From positions 35,323,691-35,387,690 of the forward strand of contig NC_135357.1 in assembly GCF_051622035.1 (NCBI RefSeq): DNA of 64,000 nt, read 5' to 3'. The translations under genes were made by a program, and so were the position numbers. Shown here piece after piece: positions 21,781 to 33,735 of the stretch. Position 1 is the stretch's first letter, and each line of letters starts with the position of its first letter. The notes beneath the pieces were generated by a model that saw only the letters and a list, made by a program, of their open reading frames with translations, did not search any database and had not been told where the DNA came from. This DNA comes from Arctopsyche grandis. Taxonomy: Eukaryota > Arthropoda > Insecta > Trichoptera > Hydropsychidae.

Positions 21781-22130
21781 TAACCGTTTTTCATATGTAT
21801 TCATGATAAACGAATATTTTCGACTTTTTCACGGTCACCCATTCTATATATGTACATATTGTGCGCTTTTTGAAGTATATTTGTCACTGCCGAATACGCG
21901 TTATTATTTAAGTCAATTTATTATTATAAGGTGGGTGGTTGGGGTAGGTTAGTGTTCATTAATAGAAATGGAAAATGTGTGCTTTAATTTGCACAGTTCG
22001 ATAGTGTAAAAGCGTCTGTAAAATATAATCATCCTTACTCGCTGAATTGTCCTGTTAATGGCCTCTTAAATAAAACAAACCGTCTTTTGAAACAAGTAAA
22101 TTTTTAAGGGGTGTTTTTATGATAATTGGA

Positions 22131-22271
22131 CTATTCGTCACATTTCGGTGGTCCATTTGGCACTCAAGTTCTCGTTAGTATGATAGTTATCGTTAGTATG
22201 ATGGACTTTTCGGCTGACAGATGTTCCGTTATAGAGATTTTAGTGACTTTGTGACAAGTAATCACCGAACC
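22131..22271. mobile_element. hAT-type MITE, copy 2
   Basis: 141 bases between perfect 8-bp duplications GTTTTTAT (22123-22130 and 22272-22279). Ends GATAATTGGACTATTCGTCAC and GTGACAAGTAATCACCGAACC match the family of 18276-18470. Confidence 0.88.
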
Positions 22272-22279
22272 GTTTTTAT

Positions 22280-24033
22280 AATTGAATTGAAGTGAAAAAA
22301 TTAAATTTTAAAGCGCATGTATCTTATTGCATCTTTTTTTACGCAGGTTTGTTATCATCAAAGCCACTTGTAATATCGCAAAACAAAGGATCTTGTGCTT
22401 TTTCAAAACCTTATTTTTTTCTTGAAAGATTCTGCTTCTATTTTTCCTTGTATTAGGTGTAGGATTAAAAATTTTTCTACTTAAACTTTATTTTCTTATC
22501 CATTTCCCTTATGATTAAAAAGAAGAAACCATTGTGGTGGTTTATAGAGTATATGAAACAAGATACATATGTAAGCCGGAAGGGCGCTAAAATATTTTAT
22601 GATAAATGAAAAGAATTTATTTCAAAATCAAAAAATATATTGTTAATTTATTTATACTTTGTAATTAATACTTGGAACGAAATGCTGAGTAGTTCCAAAA
22701 ATACCCACACTATTTATTTATAACTTAAGCTCCATGAAATAGATATGTATATGTACGCTTCTTATCATACAGGTTTGCACAGTCAAGTCATCGATTACCA
22801 AACATTTATAGACTTTTCAATATTTGGAACGCAAATAAAACAGAATATGTTCAACAACGTTTTATTTCAACACTGCCGATTACAACAACAATCAAAACAA
22901 TATCATTTAGTATTTTTGTACAAAAAAAAAAGAAAACAGGAATACGAAAATACTTCAATCAGAATTGAAAAAGTGGGACATACAGTTTGAACAAAATCGA
23001 CTCAATTCAATTACGCAACGAATACAAAGTACAAATGAAATAAATATATGCTAGCAGCACCATTAAAAGGAAGTGACGTAATGTCATCGAACAATACAAT
23101 ATAAAGACTTATTCATAAGCGTGCAATTTCATACATGTAACAAATAAAAAAATAATAGAATTTGACTCATTAATAAAAGTAACAAAAATAAAAAAAATCT
23201 ATAGGGAATGTACAAAAGCATTCGATGTTAATTAAATAATATAAAACGCAATACACATCAATGTATTGTTTTGTATAAATTTACTACTGTTATCCGAATT
23301 ACATATCTACACAAATTTCATTGAAAATAGTTTCAATGCAAAATTTCAACATTTCATGTCCGGCTAAGCCAATTTATATTGTCCAGATATTGGTAGCATA
23401 CCACACGTACGTACGATGTGGTAATTAAAATTATCATTAAATTTTGCAGATTGTGAAAAACGGAGGCACACGTTTGATATGGAATGGAAATCGACAACTA
23501 TTGCGTAATGGATACACAATTAAAATTCAAGAATAATTAACAATACTGTGTCGCTTATTATACGGGTGTGTATCTGATTAGTATATTTGACTTATGATGA
23601 TTAGTGCTATTTCTATTACTCTCTCACTATACATTTGTATTTAATTTCAAAGATCTAACCCCTCGCCATGTAAAAACAGTGCTAATATGTTTTTGGCCAG
23701 TATTAAAAAAAGTTCATATTGCCTTATTTTTAGTCAATTCAATAAATATAAAAATTTATTAAATACGTGTACATATAATTCTGTATAAAAGCCATTTTGT
23801 CATGTAGTGATGAATGCAAGGTCTAGTCGTTGAAAAAAATTGAATCTTCAGTGCTTTCGTTCCAACAGTATTACAATATTGAAAAAGTTGTGATGCAAAT
23901 CGACGCCAACTGTGAGAATAATCTTCAGAAAAAGATTTATCATCAGAGCAATGGCGCCGACGTAAGTCACAGGACCGAACATATCCCTTAAAATTTTTTT
24001 CAGTGATTAAAATTATTTTAAACTATAAGTATA
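22280..24033. other. 3' flank of Sac1; no gene seen
   Basis: AT-rich sequence. Short frames such as 22745-22990 have no domain. The 3' UTR of Sac1 would lie in the right part of this stretch; no clear end signal was assigned. Confidence 0.4.
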
Positions 24034-27000
24034 TCAAAAGGGAAATGCATTCCCGGACGACGACAGACGTATAGGACCCGCATTCAACTCTCTCAATCTC
24101 GGATAATCTACAAACTCTTTGCCATATCTGTAAAAATAATAGTGATAATAAATAAATATTTATAATACAATACATACAAATGTAAAATACTAACTTAAAG
24201 ATAATTGCAAGCGTTGATCCAATCATAGCGCCCCAAAACAGAAGGTAAAGTAGAATTTCCGTCGAATATTCCGATGGGAAGATGACGCTTGCAAAAAACA
24301 TAGATATGGCAATCAACAAGACGGACGGGAACTGAAAAAAAATAAATCAAATAAGCAGCTGTACAAGTCTGTTATGTAAGCTTAACTAAAAAGATGTAAC
24401 GAAAAAAAAATCAATAATTAAACATACATACACGTTCACACATACCGGCTATGAGAGCATTTTCGATGCAAATTGAGCGCAAATGTAGGGACGCTTATAC
24501 AAGATAAAAGTTCTACTTCTGGTTGTCGGATTTTGTTCAAACTCTTTTTATGACTTAAAATCACTATAAATATTGTAGCGTATGCTAAAAGGAGCCGCCG
24601 TTATAATTGGTTTCGAGGATTATCTCCAGGCGTAAGTGCAAGTCGGCTAACAATGAAAGACCCCCGAATGCACTTAGCGGCGGTAACGAAACTCGGTCGC
24701 ATTCCCGTGGAGTTCTTAGAACTGACAACGCCAAAGCGTGGGACTGCATATCCGAGTACGTGACTAAACAATGGGGAAGTAACCGGACGTCGAAGATGCC
24801 CTGAGCGACCTGTTCTTTATAAGGAGGTACTTGGACCATATCAAGACATTCTGGCGGTGCGTGTATCTCCAGAATCATCAATAAATGCTGTGAAACGACT
24901 TTGGCCCTTTACTTGGATCCTCCACCCACCCCTACGCAACAATATTATATACATTAAATATCAGGATAATGAAAATAATTTAAAAGGTCAAAATAAAATA
25001 ATGAAATATTGTTGTAAAAAAAATTACTACTTCCAGTTTACAAATTCTGACCAAAAACTTATCAACCCTAAGTTAGTACATAGAGAATACAAATATAAAT
25101 TTTCAGCTTGATACGTTCAGGGGTGTGGAAAAAATCGCGTAGTCATAACATATTTGACTTTTTTAAGAGGGAAGACATCTCACTTCCGGTTTATTAAATT
25201 TAGTAATTTTTATTTTTATTTTCGTCAAATTATTACAAGGATTATATTTGAATTTTCTCGTGAAGAGCACACATGTTTTAGGGGTCGAAAATCGGTAATT
25301 GGACTATTCGCCACATTGGGGTGGTCACAAAGACAATTTTTGTCATGAAAATCGCGAATACACAATATTTGGCACTCAAGTTCTCGTTACTATGATAGTT
25401 ATCGTTAGTATGATGGACTTTTCGGCTGCCAGATGTTCCGTTATAGAGATTTTAGTGACTTTGTGACGAGTAATTTGTGACCAGTAATCACCGAACCCGA
25501 AAAAACTGCCACTTTCGGTTGTCGGATGCTCGTCAAATTTTATATATAACTTGATGTTAGTTAAGAACTTCTAATATGAAATTTCAGTTCAATAAACCAA
25601 AGAGTTTCTGAGAAGAACATAAAAAACCTCGATTCTTTAGAGTAAAAGTATTACTTCCAGTTGAGGTAAAAATATTACGGTATAAAATTTATAATTTCTA
25701 TTACACGTAAAAATTTTTTAGTCCGATTCGGTTAGCGGCTTGGGAGATAATTTAATTCAAAAGCTTAAAAAAAAAAGAGGACACCTACATATGTATATAT
25801 AAGAGGAGGTACCATTTCTGATCAACTTAAAATTTTGGAAAAAATTTACATCGAATCGATAAGAATTTCAGTAATCAATACTAAGTTTCAGTTCAATAGG
25901 ACGAACGATGTACAAAAAATCCCTGAAATACACAGACACACATTTTTTTTAAATCATGAAAACGTGATCAGTAATCGATTCTGAGTTCGAATTAGGCAAA
26001 ATGTCGAGTTCGAATTTTTACATGATCACAAACCTTCATCTATTGTTACTACACACATAGATAAAGTAACGAAGCTTCTTGCTATAGCGTTTGTGTGTAC
26101 CAAAGTACCAAAAACTATTCCCAAACATATAAAAAACTTACCGTGATATATTTCCAATCTTTATCTTTACGAAGCGGACACGGAATGGTGACACCTTCCC
26201 CATCCTTGACTTTGTAATGCCCCAAAAACAAATCTATAGCATCCTGTCTGAATCCATCAGAGAAGTTATTCTTATAGTATCGACACATTGAATTGTAGCC
26301 GTCCTTCAGCAGGCCTAATTTGGTCCTCTTGCCGGTGCGAGTGAAGTCCGTCTTGAGGGCACCTGTGCCGCTGTACTGCACCGATATATAATCAGCATTA
26401 TCAGCCCAAACCTAAATACAAAAGATAATTCCATAATACAATTCAAACATACAATAAGATTGAATAAAAAAAAAATACATTTACAGTACCATTTTGAAGA
26501 GTGGTTCAAAATTGTCATGAAGTTTCACATTGTCGGACGATTCGAGGATATTGAAACGCTTCAACACCGAGTCCAAGGATCGTCTCGCCAGCATGGATTG
26601 CACGACATTGGTACGATCCAAACAGTCTATACAGTTAGTGCGAAACGTACCCGTCTGCTGCGAACCCAACGCTCCGTTACGGCCCAACAAAAAGTACGAA
26701 AACTTATCCTGTAACATTATATAGTAATATAAATATCAACTATACATAAACATGTAGGGTTGGAATTGAACAAAAGGCTGATGTATGGGCTATGGCTGAG
26801 AAAGAGTATGTATGAGATGTAACGGTTAGTCGCAGTTGGACCTGCGCTCCGCGCGGTCGGTCGCTAAACCTCCGCACGTATCGTCTTAATAAACAACATG
26901 ACTGAAAACGCACGTGTTTGATCTTCACCTAAGCCGCCACATCCCAACCGTTCATTCCTGAACAGCGTCATCCGTCAGGAATCTCTACCACATACATATA

Positions 27001-30000
27001 TAACGACAAGAAGCCTACTTTTATACCTGTTCGTGGTCCAAACGATCGATCAGCACATCCAATCGATGCCACTTCAAATTGCGACACTCGGAATGAAAAT
27101 CGAAGCTCTCGTAGCGTACGGCCGGATCACTCAATTGATTGATCGCATTCCTATAAGCCGTCTCGAGTGCTTCCTCCGATCCAGTCTGATCGATCTGCAA
27201 TCAATAACTCTTCAGATGAAATGCACATCGTCACTTTTTGTGCGTGTTGATCTGCGCAATAGTACTCACGAGATTGACGAGGACTTGTTCGCCGTACATG
27301 CGAGTCTGTTCGGACATGTGCAGCCTACAAGCGGCCATGTGATCTTCTTCGGGATTGAGTCGCGGGCGCGGTTTGTACTTGAGATTGGGCAGTTGAGACC
27401 AAAAGAGCGGGATCGAACCTCGAGTCTGGACAAAAGAAGACCGCGATCCATTGTATTCGACTATCTGTTCCGTCTCCACATAGTTGGCGACGTGTCCCTA
27501 GAGACAATATTACATTGTTATTGTGCTGTATTAACTTTTATATATATAAAAATGTATAATATGAATTATTTATGTATTAACTCGATGGTCGATGCCTCTC
27601 ATGAACAGTCTGGGACCGGCTCTTTGAATCGATCGGCGTGATATTAGCGTCCACGTGAACATCTTTCCGTTAATATTACATTCATTAATAGACACAACTA
27701 AGATACAGTTAAGGAATACATGTATGCAAAATTTGATATTCGTTCATTATTTAATGCCCGCTTTAACCCTTTGCCCGCGGCAATAAATATAGCGAACAAG
27801 CCCTGTACGCGGTACCTTTTTCGCGAAATTGGCAATCGAGTTTTCGATCTTAAATACAGATTTTAATATTTACTCAAGTAACCAGATATGTTAATTAACA
27901 CATAAAGTATTATTTTAAACAATAAAATATATAATATATCTTGTAGTTTTGGCTTAATTGTCAAATAATCATTCTTCATACAATTGAGACGTATGATCGC
28001 CATTGTTCAACAGACGTGACCTTTGCCCGCGGCAATTAATATAGCGAACAAGCCCTGTATGCGGCGGCACCTTTTTCGCGAATTTTCCAATCGAGTTTTC
28101 GACCTTAAATACAGATTTTAATATTCACTCAAGTAACCAGATATGTTATTTAACACAAAGTATTATTTTAAACAATAAAATACATAATATATCTCGTAGT
28201 TTTGGCTTAATTGTCAAATAATCATTCTTTATACAATTGAGACGTATCGTCGCCATTGTTCAACAGACGTGACGTCACGTAAACGAGGTTTCAGTATGGT
28301 TCCACAAAAAACTAATTTTGACTGGTATATATTCATTTTAAGCAAATTGAATAGATGGCATTCAACTCTCAGTAATATATTCAACCAATTTTGAACCTTA
28401 AAACAGTTGAAATAGGCGCATATAAGCCTCAAAATCCCGTGCAAAGTTCAGAAATTCTATGGAAGACAGCTGCTCTACAGACTTGTCGCCCAAAGCTTCC
28501 ATAGAAGACGGCCGCAGGCAAACGGTTAAAGGTCAAAGAATTTGATCCTTAAAGCCCTCAACATGAGGCCAACGGAGGTCGGAGAACGAGATGGTTGTCC
28601 AGCAATATTGCACATGAACAACCCCACATCACTGCTCTATGTACATATATAAAAAAACCACACTGAAATCAGATAAATTGGCAAATTCTTGACTTGAAGT
28701 TACAAATATCCAAGTTTAACCAGCAGCATTAAGATTATACTCGGAATAAATTCTTTTCAATCGAGATCAGCCCACGGGATCGAACCTGGCGATCTATCGG
28801 TGCTTAACCCTTTGAATGCTGACCAACCCCGATTGGCGTTTTCCCAACAAGTTCAGATTCGTGAAAAACGCCGATAGGCGTTGTACTTTGAGCATGTACA
28901 AAGCAAACAAGAATACTACCCACTAAGTCTATCCAGGTAGCATTGAAAAAAAAACTTTATCTATTGTTACTACGTACATAGATAAAGTAAAAATGCATTG
29001 AACATGGGTCGTGTAATCCGTGTCATTCATTTGTCAACGTTTATAAAGACTGGTTTACACCGGAATTTCTGAATTTATAACCAAAGCATAATTTCTCGAT
29101 GGAAATTCCTAACTGAGTATTTTAGATTGTGAGCATTACATTTTAACAACAATGAAGAAGATGGAACTAATTTTGGAAAAATACATTCATCGATAGACTT
29201 CTTTTGCTTATTTTATATTGTTGCAAGATATAATAGAGAATCTAAACACACCTCGGCGAAATCCTCGGCGGTAGTTATCTAGGGTTTGTTCGGCTTAGCT
29301 ACAATTTTTATACATGCTTTCTATTGGATTTCTAAATAATTCTAGTTGGAAATGTTGGCGAAATTTTCAGCATGGCGGGCTTTCAACAGAAAAGACGTCA
29401 GCACTCAAAGGGTTGATTAATTTCTAAACTGTTAAACGAGCAACCTATGCATGTACATACATTTGTAAACTATATCTTGAAACCAGATAGTGGACACAAC
29501 TTTGGGAAAACTCTTATCAGAATATATAGACAGCGAGCTCTCTATACATTCGAGCGATTTTACAGGAAAACGCTTCAAATTTATTCTGGATATGTTCTCA
29601 TAATAGCCAAGATCTCACCAGAACTGTGTTTATATTAAGCATATCAATATGTTATTGCCTAATGGTGTTTTAGTGAAAGGATACAGCCTAGCATGATGGG
29701 CAAGACGAATCTCTGAAACTGCGGGTCGTTGAACTCTTGCAGCATGTGACCGTTCCACATGAATCGTGGGTCCGCTCTCTTCGCCATCGGCATCTGTATG
29801 AACTCCGGAGACGTGTTGTACAATCGTTGCATCGTATGCGTGAGATCATATTCGTACGAGAAATATATGAAAGGCGTCGACAAAACACTCTTAACCATTT
29901 TCATGTACCGGTTGTCATCTTCCAACTGAAACATACCGACAAAAAATTACCACGTGACAAGATGCGAATAAAGTTCAATCTAATAAATATAATAAGTATG

Positions 30001-33000
30001 AAAAAAACCTGCTGTGCATCGGCGAGAGAGCTCGGTGCCGAATATGGAAGAATGTCATAAGAAGCTAACTGGAATATTTCTTGCTTGTTTATATCCCCCA
30101 CCTGGAAGTAATACACGTTGATGAGAAGTAACTTATATGACATAATAATAATAGATTAAAATCAGTACTGTCATCCTGGGGGTTTCTATAAGCCCTTTGT
30201 TCAAAAACCTTTGTTTGATGTGTTTATAAATAATGAAATATTTTACGGAGAAAAAAAAACGCATTTCAAAAAGTATGTGTGTGTGTTTTGAATGATTACT
30301 TGTTTATTTATATTACTCTGGAAACAATGGTCATTTCTAAGGATTTCAAAAATACCGTAATTTCCGATACCGATATTATCGAAATAAAAAATAAGGATAC
30401 CGGTAATACCAGTACTTTTTTTTTAATTAGCTAATTTTTAATAATTTAATTTAATTTAATAATAATTCTAACTCAGCTTTAAACGGTTTAGAGGTGGTCG
30501 ATAATTTTGTCTATCTGGGGTCACTCATATCTAACAACGGCGGCAGCGAATTGGAAATACGGCGCCGGATTACATTAGCAAAATCGGCAATGTCACAACT
30601 AACGAAGATTTGGAAGAATAGAGCCATTACAACTGCTGTCGAAATCCGTCTCGTGAAGAGTCTCGTTTTTTCTGTCTGCCTTTATGGTGTCGAGACGTGG
30701 ACCATGAAGGCGGCGGATAGACGGAGAATCGATGCCTTCGAGATGTGGTCCTGGAGACGGCTACTGCGCGTGCCTTGGACCGACAAACGCACGAATGTGT
30801 CTATTCTTGAAGAATTAAAAATCAAGGATAGACTGTCAACAATATGCCTGAAACGTATATTGCAGTTCTTCGGCCACATTGCACGAAGAGGTGAGGAGAG
30901 CCTGGAGCGGTTGGTTGAGGTTGGTAGCGTCGAAGCCAGAAGAGCCAGAGGCAGATCCCCCGCACGCTGGACTGACCAAGTATCTGCAGCGACGGGCGCT
31001 TCCACGGTGGCAAGTCTTCGCCTGGCCGAATTTAGAACTGAATGGAGGCAGCTGGTTGACCGGACATCATAGTCACGATCCTCAGTGATGAGGGAACCGA
31101 CAGCAATATAATTTTTAATAAAAAAAACCCAAACATACAAATACAGGATATTCGGGCACAAAACTGTGAAGTAGGTACGTCCCACGTGTAAAGGATTATT
31201 ATGTTTCGTAAAAACTAGTGTTTTTTTCTTTTTGCAATTCCGATACCGGTACTTTCAGTATTTATTTTAATTAGTTAATTTTTAATAACAAAAAAAAATG
31301 TTTATTGAAAAATACGTTAAAACCATACATACAAATACAGGATAATTTACCTGATTTCATTGTTGAAACGGTACCTCATCAAATTGGCAAAACCATCCAA
31401 CTCACTATGTCACCACTATTTGAATATGATTTCTAATTTATATACGTACAAGTTTCATACCATAGATGTCGCTCAGGGGCAGCCCGTAATGGCACAATGG
31501 GTATAAATAATAAAAAAAAAAATAGTAATATAATATAGCATTAGTTATGCGGTTGAAAACAAATAGTTTTTATACATAACTACATTATGTATTGTTAGAA
31601 ATTTTCATTGGAAACCCGTTGTTACGGAGATTGGATGACACCACTGATTAAAATTTGCTTCGATTAGCATTACTTGGATCCTGTGAGTGGCTACAATCAA
31701 ATAGTTTCCGGACAAGAGTCTGATCGTACCGAGGATGCCGCATACTGGCCGATAGCTCAACTTCGGGTCGACATAGTTCTTTTCATCTGAAATATTTGAA
31801 CCGTCTATTAGTTTGATACAAAAGCATAGCTAGAAATGTATATGATTGGTATTCTTACAGACTACGGAAGCTTTAGACGTTTTCTTGTCTATTACGAGCA
31901 CCTCTTGAGGTTCGTACGCCGATTCCACGTAGAAAAAATCTGGTGTACTTGTTCTAAAACATACACAATACTATGTTATAAGACATACAATATATTTTTT
32001 GTACTAAAAAAATTAGAAGAGTTAGATTTAATAGAAAAATTAATGTAGTGTGTTTTTCATAATTAGAAGAGAATTTAGCAGTCAAATGAGAGTAAACGTG
32101 TGATCATACAACTTCATGTCAAAGAAGGGACAGGTGGGGGCTGCAGCACGTTGCATCGCTAGCCGATAAAGTGCTTGGCTTGTTTGTGTCATCGAATCGA
32201 GCATTCTGAAAATATTTGAGTTGAAAGTGTTGATATACAACTTATGGCTCCTCTTAGGGAGTAAAAATGGGCTGGTAAATAGACGGGTGAATCAGAACTT
32301 CACCAATAAATCCATAAAACATGAAATACTTCAAAAATATTGATGACATATGAATATTAAAAACTAAATGGAACAGTTTTTTGGCCGCGCCTAAGTGCCT
32401 TATACAGAAAGAATTTGTATAGTTTGATATGTCATACATATTAATTCACATATCACATTTACCTAAGATGCATCTGATCTCTGAAACTAGCATGATTACA
32501 GCTATTGAAAGGTGCTATTGAGAGTTTTATGATAAAACTGCAAATGGGATTATAAATTTGATTTTATAACATTGTAAATACAACTTCCAAGAATTGTTAC
32601 CAATGAAAATTTACTCTTTTTATCTGAAGCTTAGCATTTATGATTACGTTTGGGATTGTAAAACTTACAATCAGATGAGAAAGAAAATATTCCAATTTAA
32701 AAGTCGATGCTATTTCTCCACATAAGAAAGACACATCTTCAATTAGTTCGATCCGATTTAAATAACAGCTGTCGTGACGTGAGGATTTTGTTAATTAGCT
32801 GACAACTGACGTCACAACATCACATTCAATAACAGAGTTGTATAAATACGATAGAATCGTTTCTAATCGCATTGGACTTTGAGCCCGATATGTACAGTGT
32901 TAAAACGTTGCACAAAAAGGGTAAAGTTTTATTGGAAAAAAATAATGATAATTAAAAGAGCGGTCTGGGTTATATGACGTATTCAAATATTTGACATTTA

Positions 33001-33195
33001 CACAAGTGACAGTTGCGGTAACAGTGATGCTGTTAGCTTTCAAGGGGAGCAAAATAAACATCAAATGATACGGTCATAAATATTATACGTTTGGAATAAT
33101 TTTTCTATTAAATTTTGAGAGAAATCGCCGGTCAAATAAGTAGATTAGTGATCTTACAGCTTCATGTCATCGTACAAACAGTCGAGAGCCTCCAT
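24034..33195 (-). CDS. Sac1: Phosphatidylinositol-3/4-phosphatase Sac1 (SACM1L orthologue)
   Basis: Dephosphorylates PI4P, and other monophosphoinositides, at the ER/Golgi. Twelve exons, 5' to 3': 33195-33158, 31953-31859, 31786-31674, 30101-30009, 29925-29685, 27697-27582, 27497-27270, 27194-27027, 26708-26490, 26411-26142, 24331-24195, 24127-24034. All phases join, giving 603 residues (human form about 587). Marks: TPDFFYVES near the N-terminus, [44 protein letters not shown], then the catalytic CX5R motif [10 protein letters not shown] with Cys390 and Arg396, and [16 protein letters not shown]. Two hydrophobic spans near the C-terminus (about 530-545 and 554-572) anchor it in the membrane. 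The first exon is open upstream of its ATG back to a possible acceptor at 33234, so the N-terminus is the least certain part. Donors GTTAAT (exon 6) and GTTAGT (exon 11) are non-standard at +3. Confidence 0.95.
24574..24941. mobile_element. Solo-LTR-like block in Sac1 intron
   Basis: Starts TGTAGCGTATG, ends CTACGCAACA and is flanked by ATAT at 24570-24573 and 24942-24945. It is GC-richer than its surroundings, with TATAAGG near 24820 and AATAAA near 24882, as in the promoter and polyadenylation parts of an LTR. The 98-codon minus-strand frame in it is not a recognised protein. No internal retroelement genes are next to it. Confidence 0.5.
25294..25497. mobile_element. hAT-type MITE, copy 3
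   Basis: Ends GGTAATTGGACTATTCGCCAC and CCAGTAATCACCGAACC. The flanks CGAAAATC and CGAAAAAC are a 7-of-8 target duplication. The interior shares TTTCGGCTGCCAGATGTTCC and GAGATTTTAGTGAC with the copies at 18276 and 22131. Confidence 0.85.
25500..26062 (-). repeat. Dispersed repeat, minus-strand copy
   Basis: Matches 42910-43460 in reverse: shared phrases include AAATTTTATATATAACTT, CAGTTCAATA, ACCTCGATTCT, GGGAGATAAT, GGTACCATTTC and the terminal hairpin ATCTATTGTTACTAC...ATAGATAAAG. No ORF. Part of the same end lies near 38460-38540, and a 35-base piece is inserted in the MITE at 28804-29416. Confidence 0.7.
26753..26996. mobile_element. Possible degenerate solo LTR in Sac1 intron
   Basis: TG...CA-bounded, GC-richer block with AATAAA near 26890 and CGCGCGGTCGGTCGC, unlike the AT-rich intron around it. 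I could not find a matching target duplication, so this is only a candidate. Confidence 0.25.
27763..28529. mobile_element. TTAA-flanked element, tandem/partial plus full copy
   Basis: TTAACCCTTTGCCCGCGGC at 27763 starts a 5' part of about 255 bases. At about 28020 the same end starts again (CCTTTGCCCGCGGCAATTAA) and runs through the full body to GCAAACGGTTAA at 28529. The body is the reverse of the element at 8708-9197. The 71-codon minus-strand frame at 28444-28229 is the same repeat-encoded frame as at 8793-8990. Confidence 0.75.
28660..28803 (-). mobile_element. tRNA-derived SINE, minus strand, diverged
   Basis: GATAAATTGGCAAATTCTTGACTTGAAG and AACCAGCAGCATTA match the family body on the minus strand; a degenerate head with ATCGAACCTGGCG follows at the right. 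Confidence 0.5.
28804..29416. mobile_element. piggyBac-like MITE, copy B
   Basis: The left edge is TTAACCCTTTGAATGCTGACC. The right edge CAGCACTCAAAGGGTTGA has a mutated target tetramer (TTGA for TTAA). The body matches 13420-13979, with a 35-base insert (CTTTATCTATTGTTACTACG...) near 28951. Confidence 0.82.
30484..31090 (+). mobile_element. RTE-type LINE fragment (3' part of reverse transcriptase)
   Basis: A 192-codon plus-strand frame (30494-31072) reads [52 protein letters not shown] and [11 protein letters not shown]. This is the thumb and C-terminal region seen in RTE-like insect LINEs. The palm motifs are missing (5' truncation), but the remaining frame is intact, so the copy may be young. 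It lies in the Sac1 intron between exons 3 and 4, antisense to the gene. TACCGGTACTTT...AATTAGTTAATTTTTAATAA near 31246-31288 resembles the sequence just left of the copy. Confidence 0.88.
31612..31643. mobile_element. End fragment of hAT-type MITE
   Basis: GGAAACCCGTTGTTACGGAG followed by GACACCACTG matches the right end of the intact element at 50559-50782. The left end is not seen. It lies 31 bases downstream of a Sac1 exon donor. Confidence 0.6.
32110..32205 (-). CDS. Sac1: Alternative (cassette or first) exon of Sac1
   Basis: The minus strand shows a good acceptor (ATTTTCAG), then one base, ATG and 31 open codons ending FFDMK plus TT, then the donor GTATGATC. Length is 96 bases and both ends are in the same phase as the junction between the upstream exon (ending DDMK plus CT) and exon 31953-31859. 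It could therefore be included as a 32-residue cassette, or serve as an alternative first coding exon giving an N-terminus [20 protein letters not shown]. Both candidate first exons end in the same residues DMK-L before [11 protein letters not shown]. Whether it is used cannot be seen from DNA alone. Confidence 0.5.
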
Positions 33196-33304
33196 GACTT
33201 CGATGTTGCCAGTCGCAGTTCGATGCTGCCACTGCTGAAAATAGTATTCAGTTATTTGTTTCAGTGTGGCAACCGCGCTGAAAAAATAGATTCGGCGATA
33301 ACAT

Positions 33305-33735
33305 CCCAAATGTGAATGTGGCCGTCGACATATACAATATTACTTACAATATTTTCTATAACTAGTTCCTAAATAGCAACCACAGGTTGCAATATGGGAA
33401 CTGGATATGGATATTATTTTAAGTAATATTGTTGGTGTCGACGGCCTCAATCGCTATCAGGATAACCGCCGATACGAAAATCGTGCGTGTGGATCTCCTG
33501 TCGCGCAGGAAAATTGTCGTAGAAAAAACTGCCCAAATATTGCCCAACAAACTTTTTTTTTTACGAGATTTTTTTTATTATCGATTAGATATAAGAACTT
33601 CGCATCTTGATACGGACATACGAGAGCAATATTTGGGCAGTTTTCTGTGCAATGAATTTTCGTGCGACAGGAGACCGCGCGCGCGATTTTCGTAGCTGCG
33701 GGTATCCTGGTGGCGATTCACATTTGGAATGTAAC
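33305..33735. mobile_element. Nested foldback element upstream of Sac1
   Basis: CCAAATGTGAAT at 33306 pairs with ATTCACATTTGG near 33716. GAAAATCGTGCG..GATCTCCTGTCGC and AAAACTGCCCAAATATTGC on the left half pair with GCAATATTTGGGCAGTTTTC and GCGACAGGAGACCGC on the right half. A smaller hairpin (GTCGACATATACAATATTAC and GTAATATTGTTGGTGTCGAC) sits inside the left part at about 33327-33441. No coding capacity; frames through it are palindrome artefacts. Confidence 0.75.

Noticed and set aside
24585..24881. 98-codon minus-strand frame in Sac1 intron
   Set aside because: Lies wholly inside the solo-LTR-like block and shows no protein domain.
27033..27641. 202-codon plus-strand frame
   Set aside because: Antisense shadow of three Sac1 exons.
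31475..31500. CAGGGGCAGCCCGTAATGG as a separate hAT end
   Set aside because: No inverted partner or 8-bp duplication could be found nearby.
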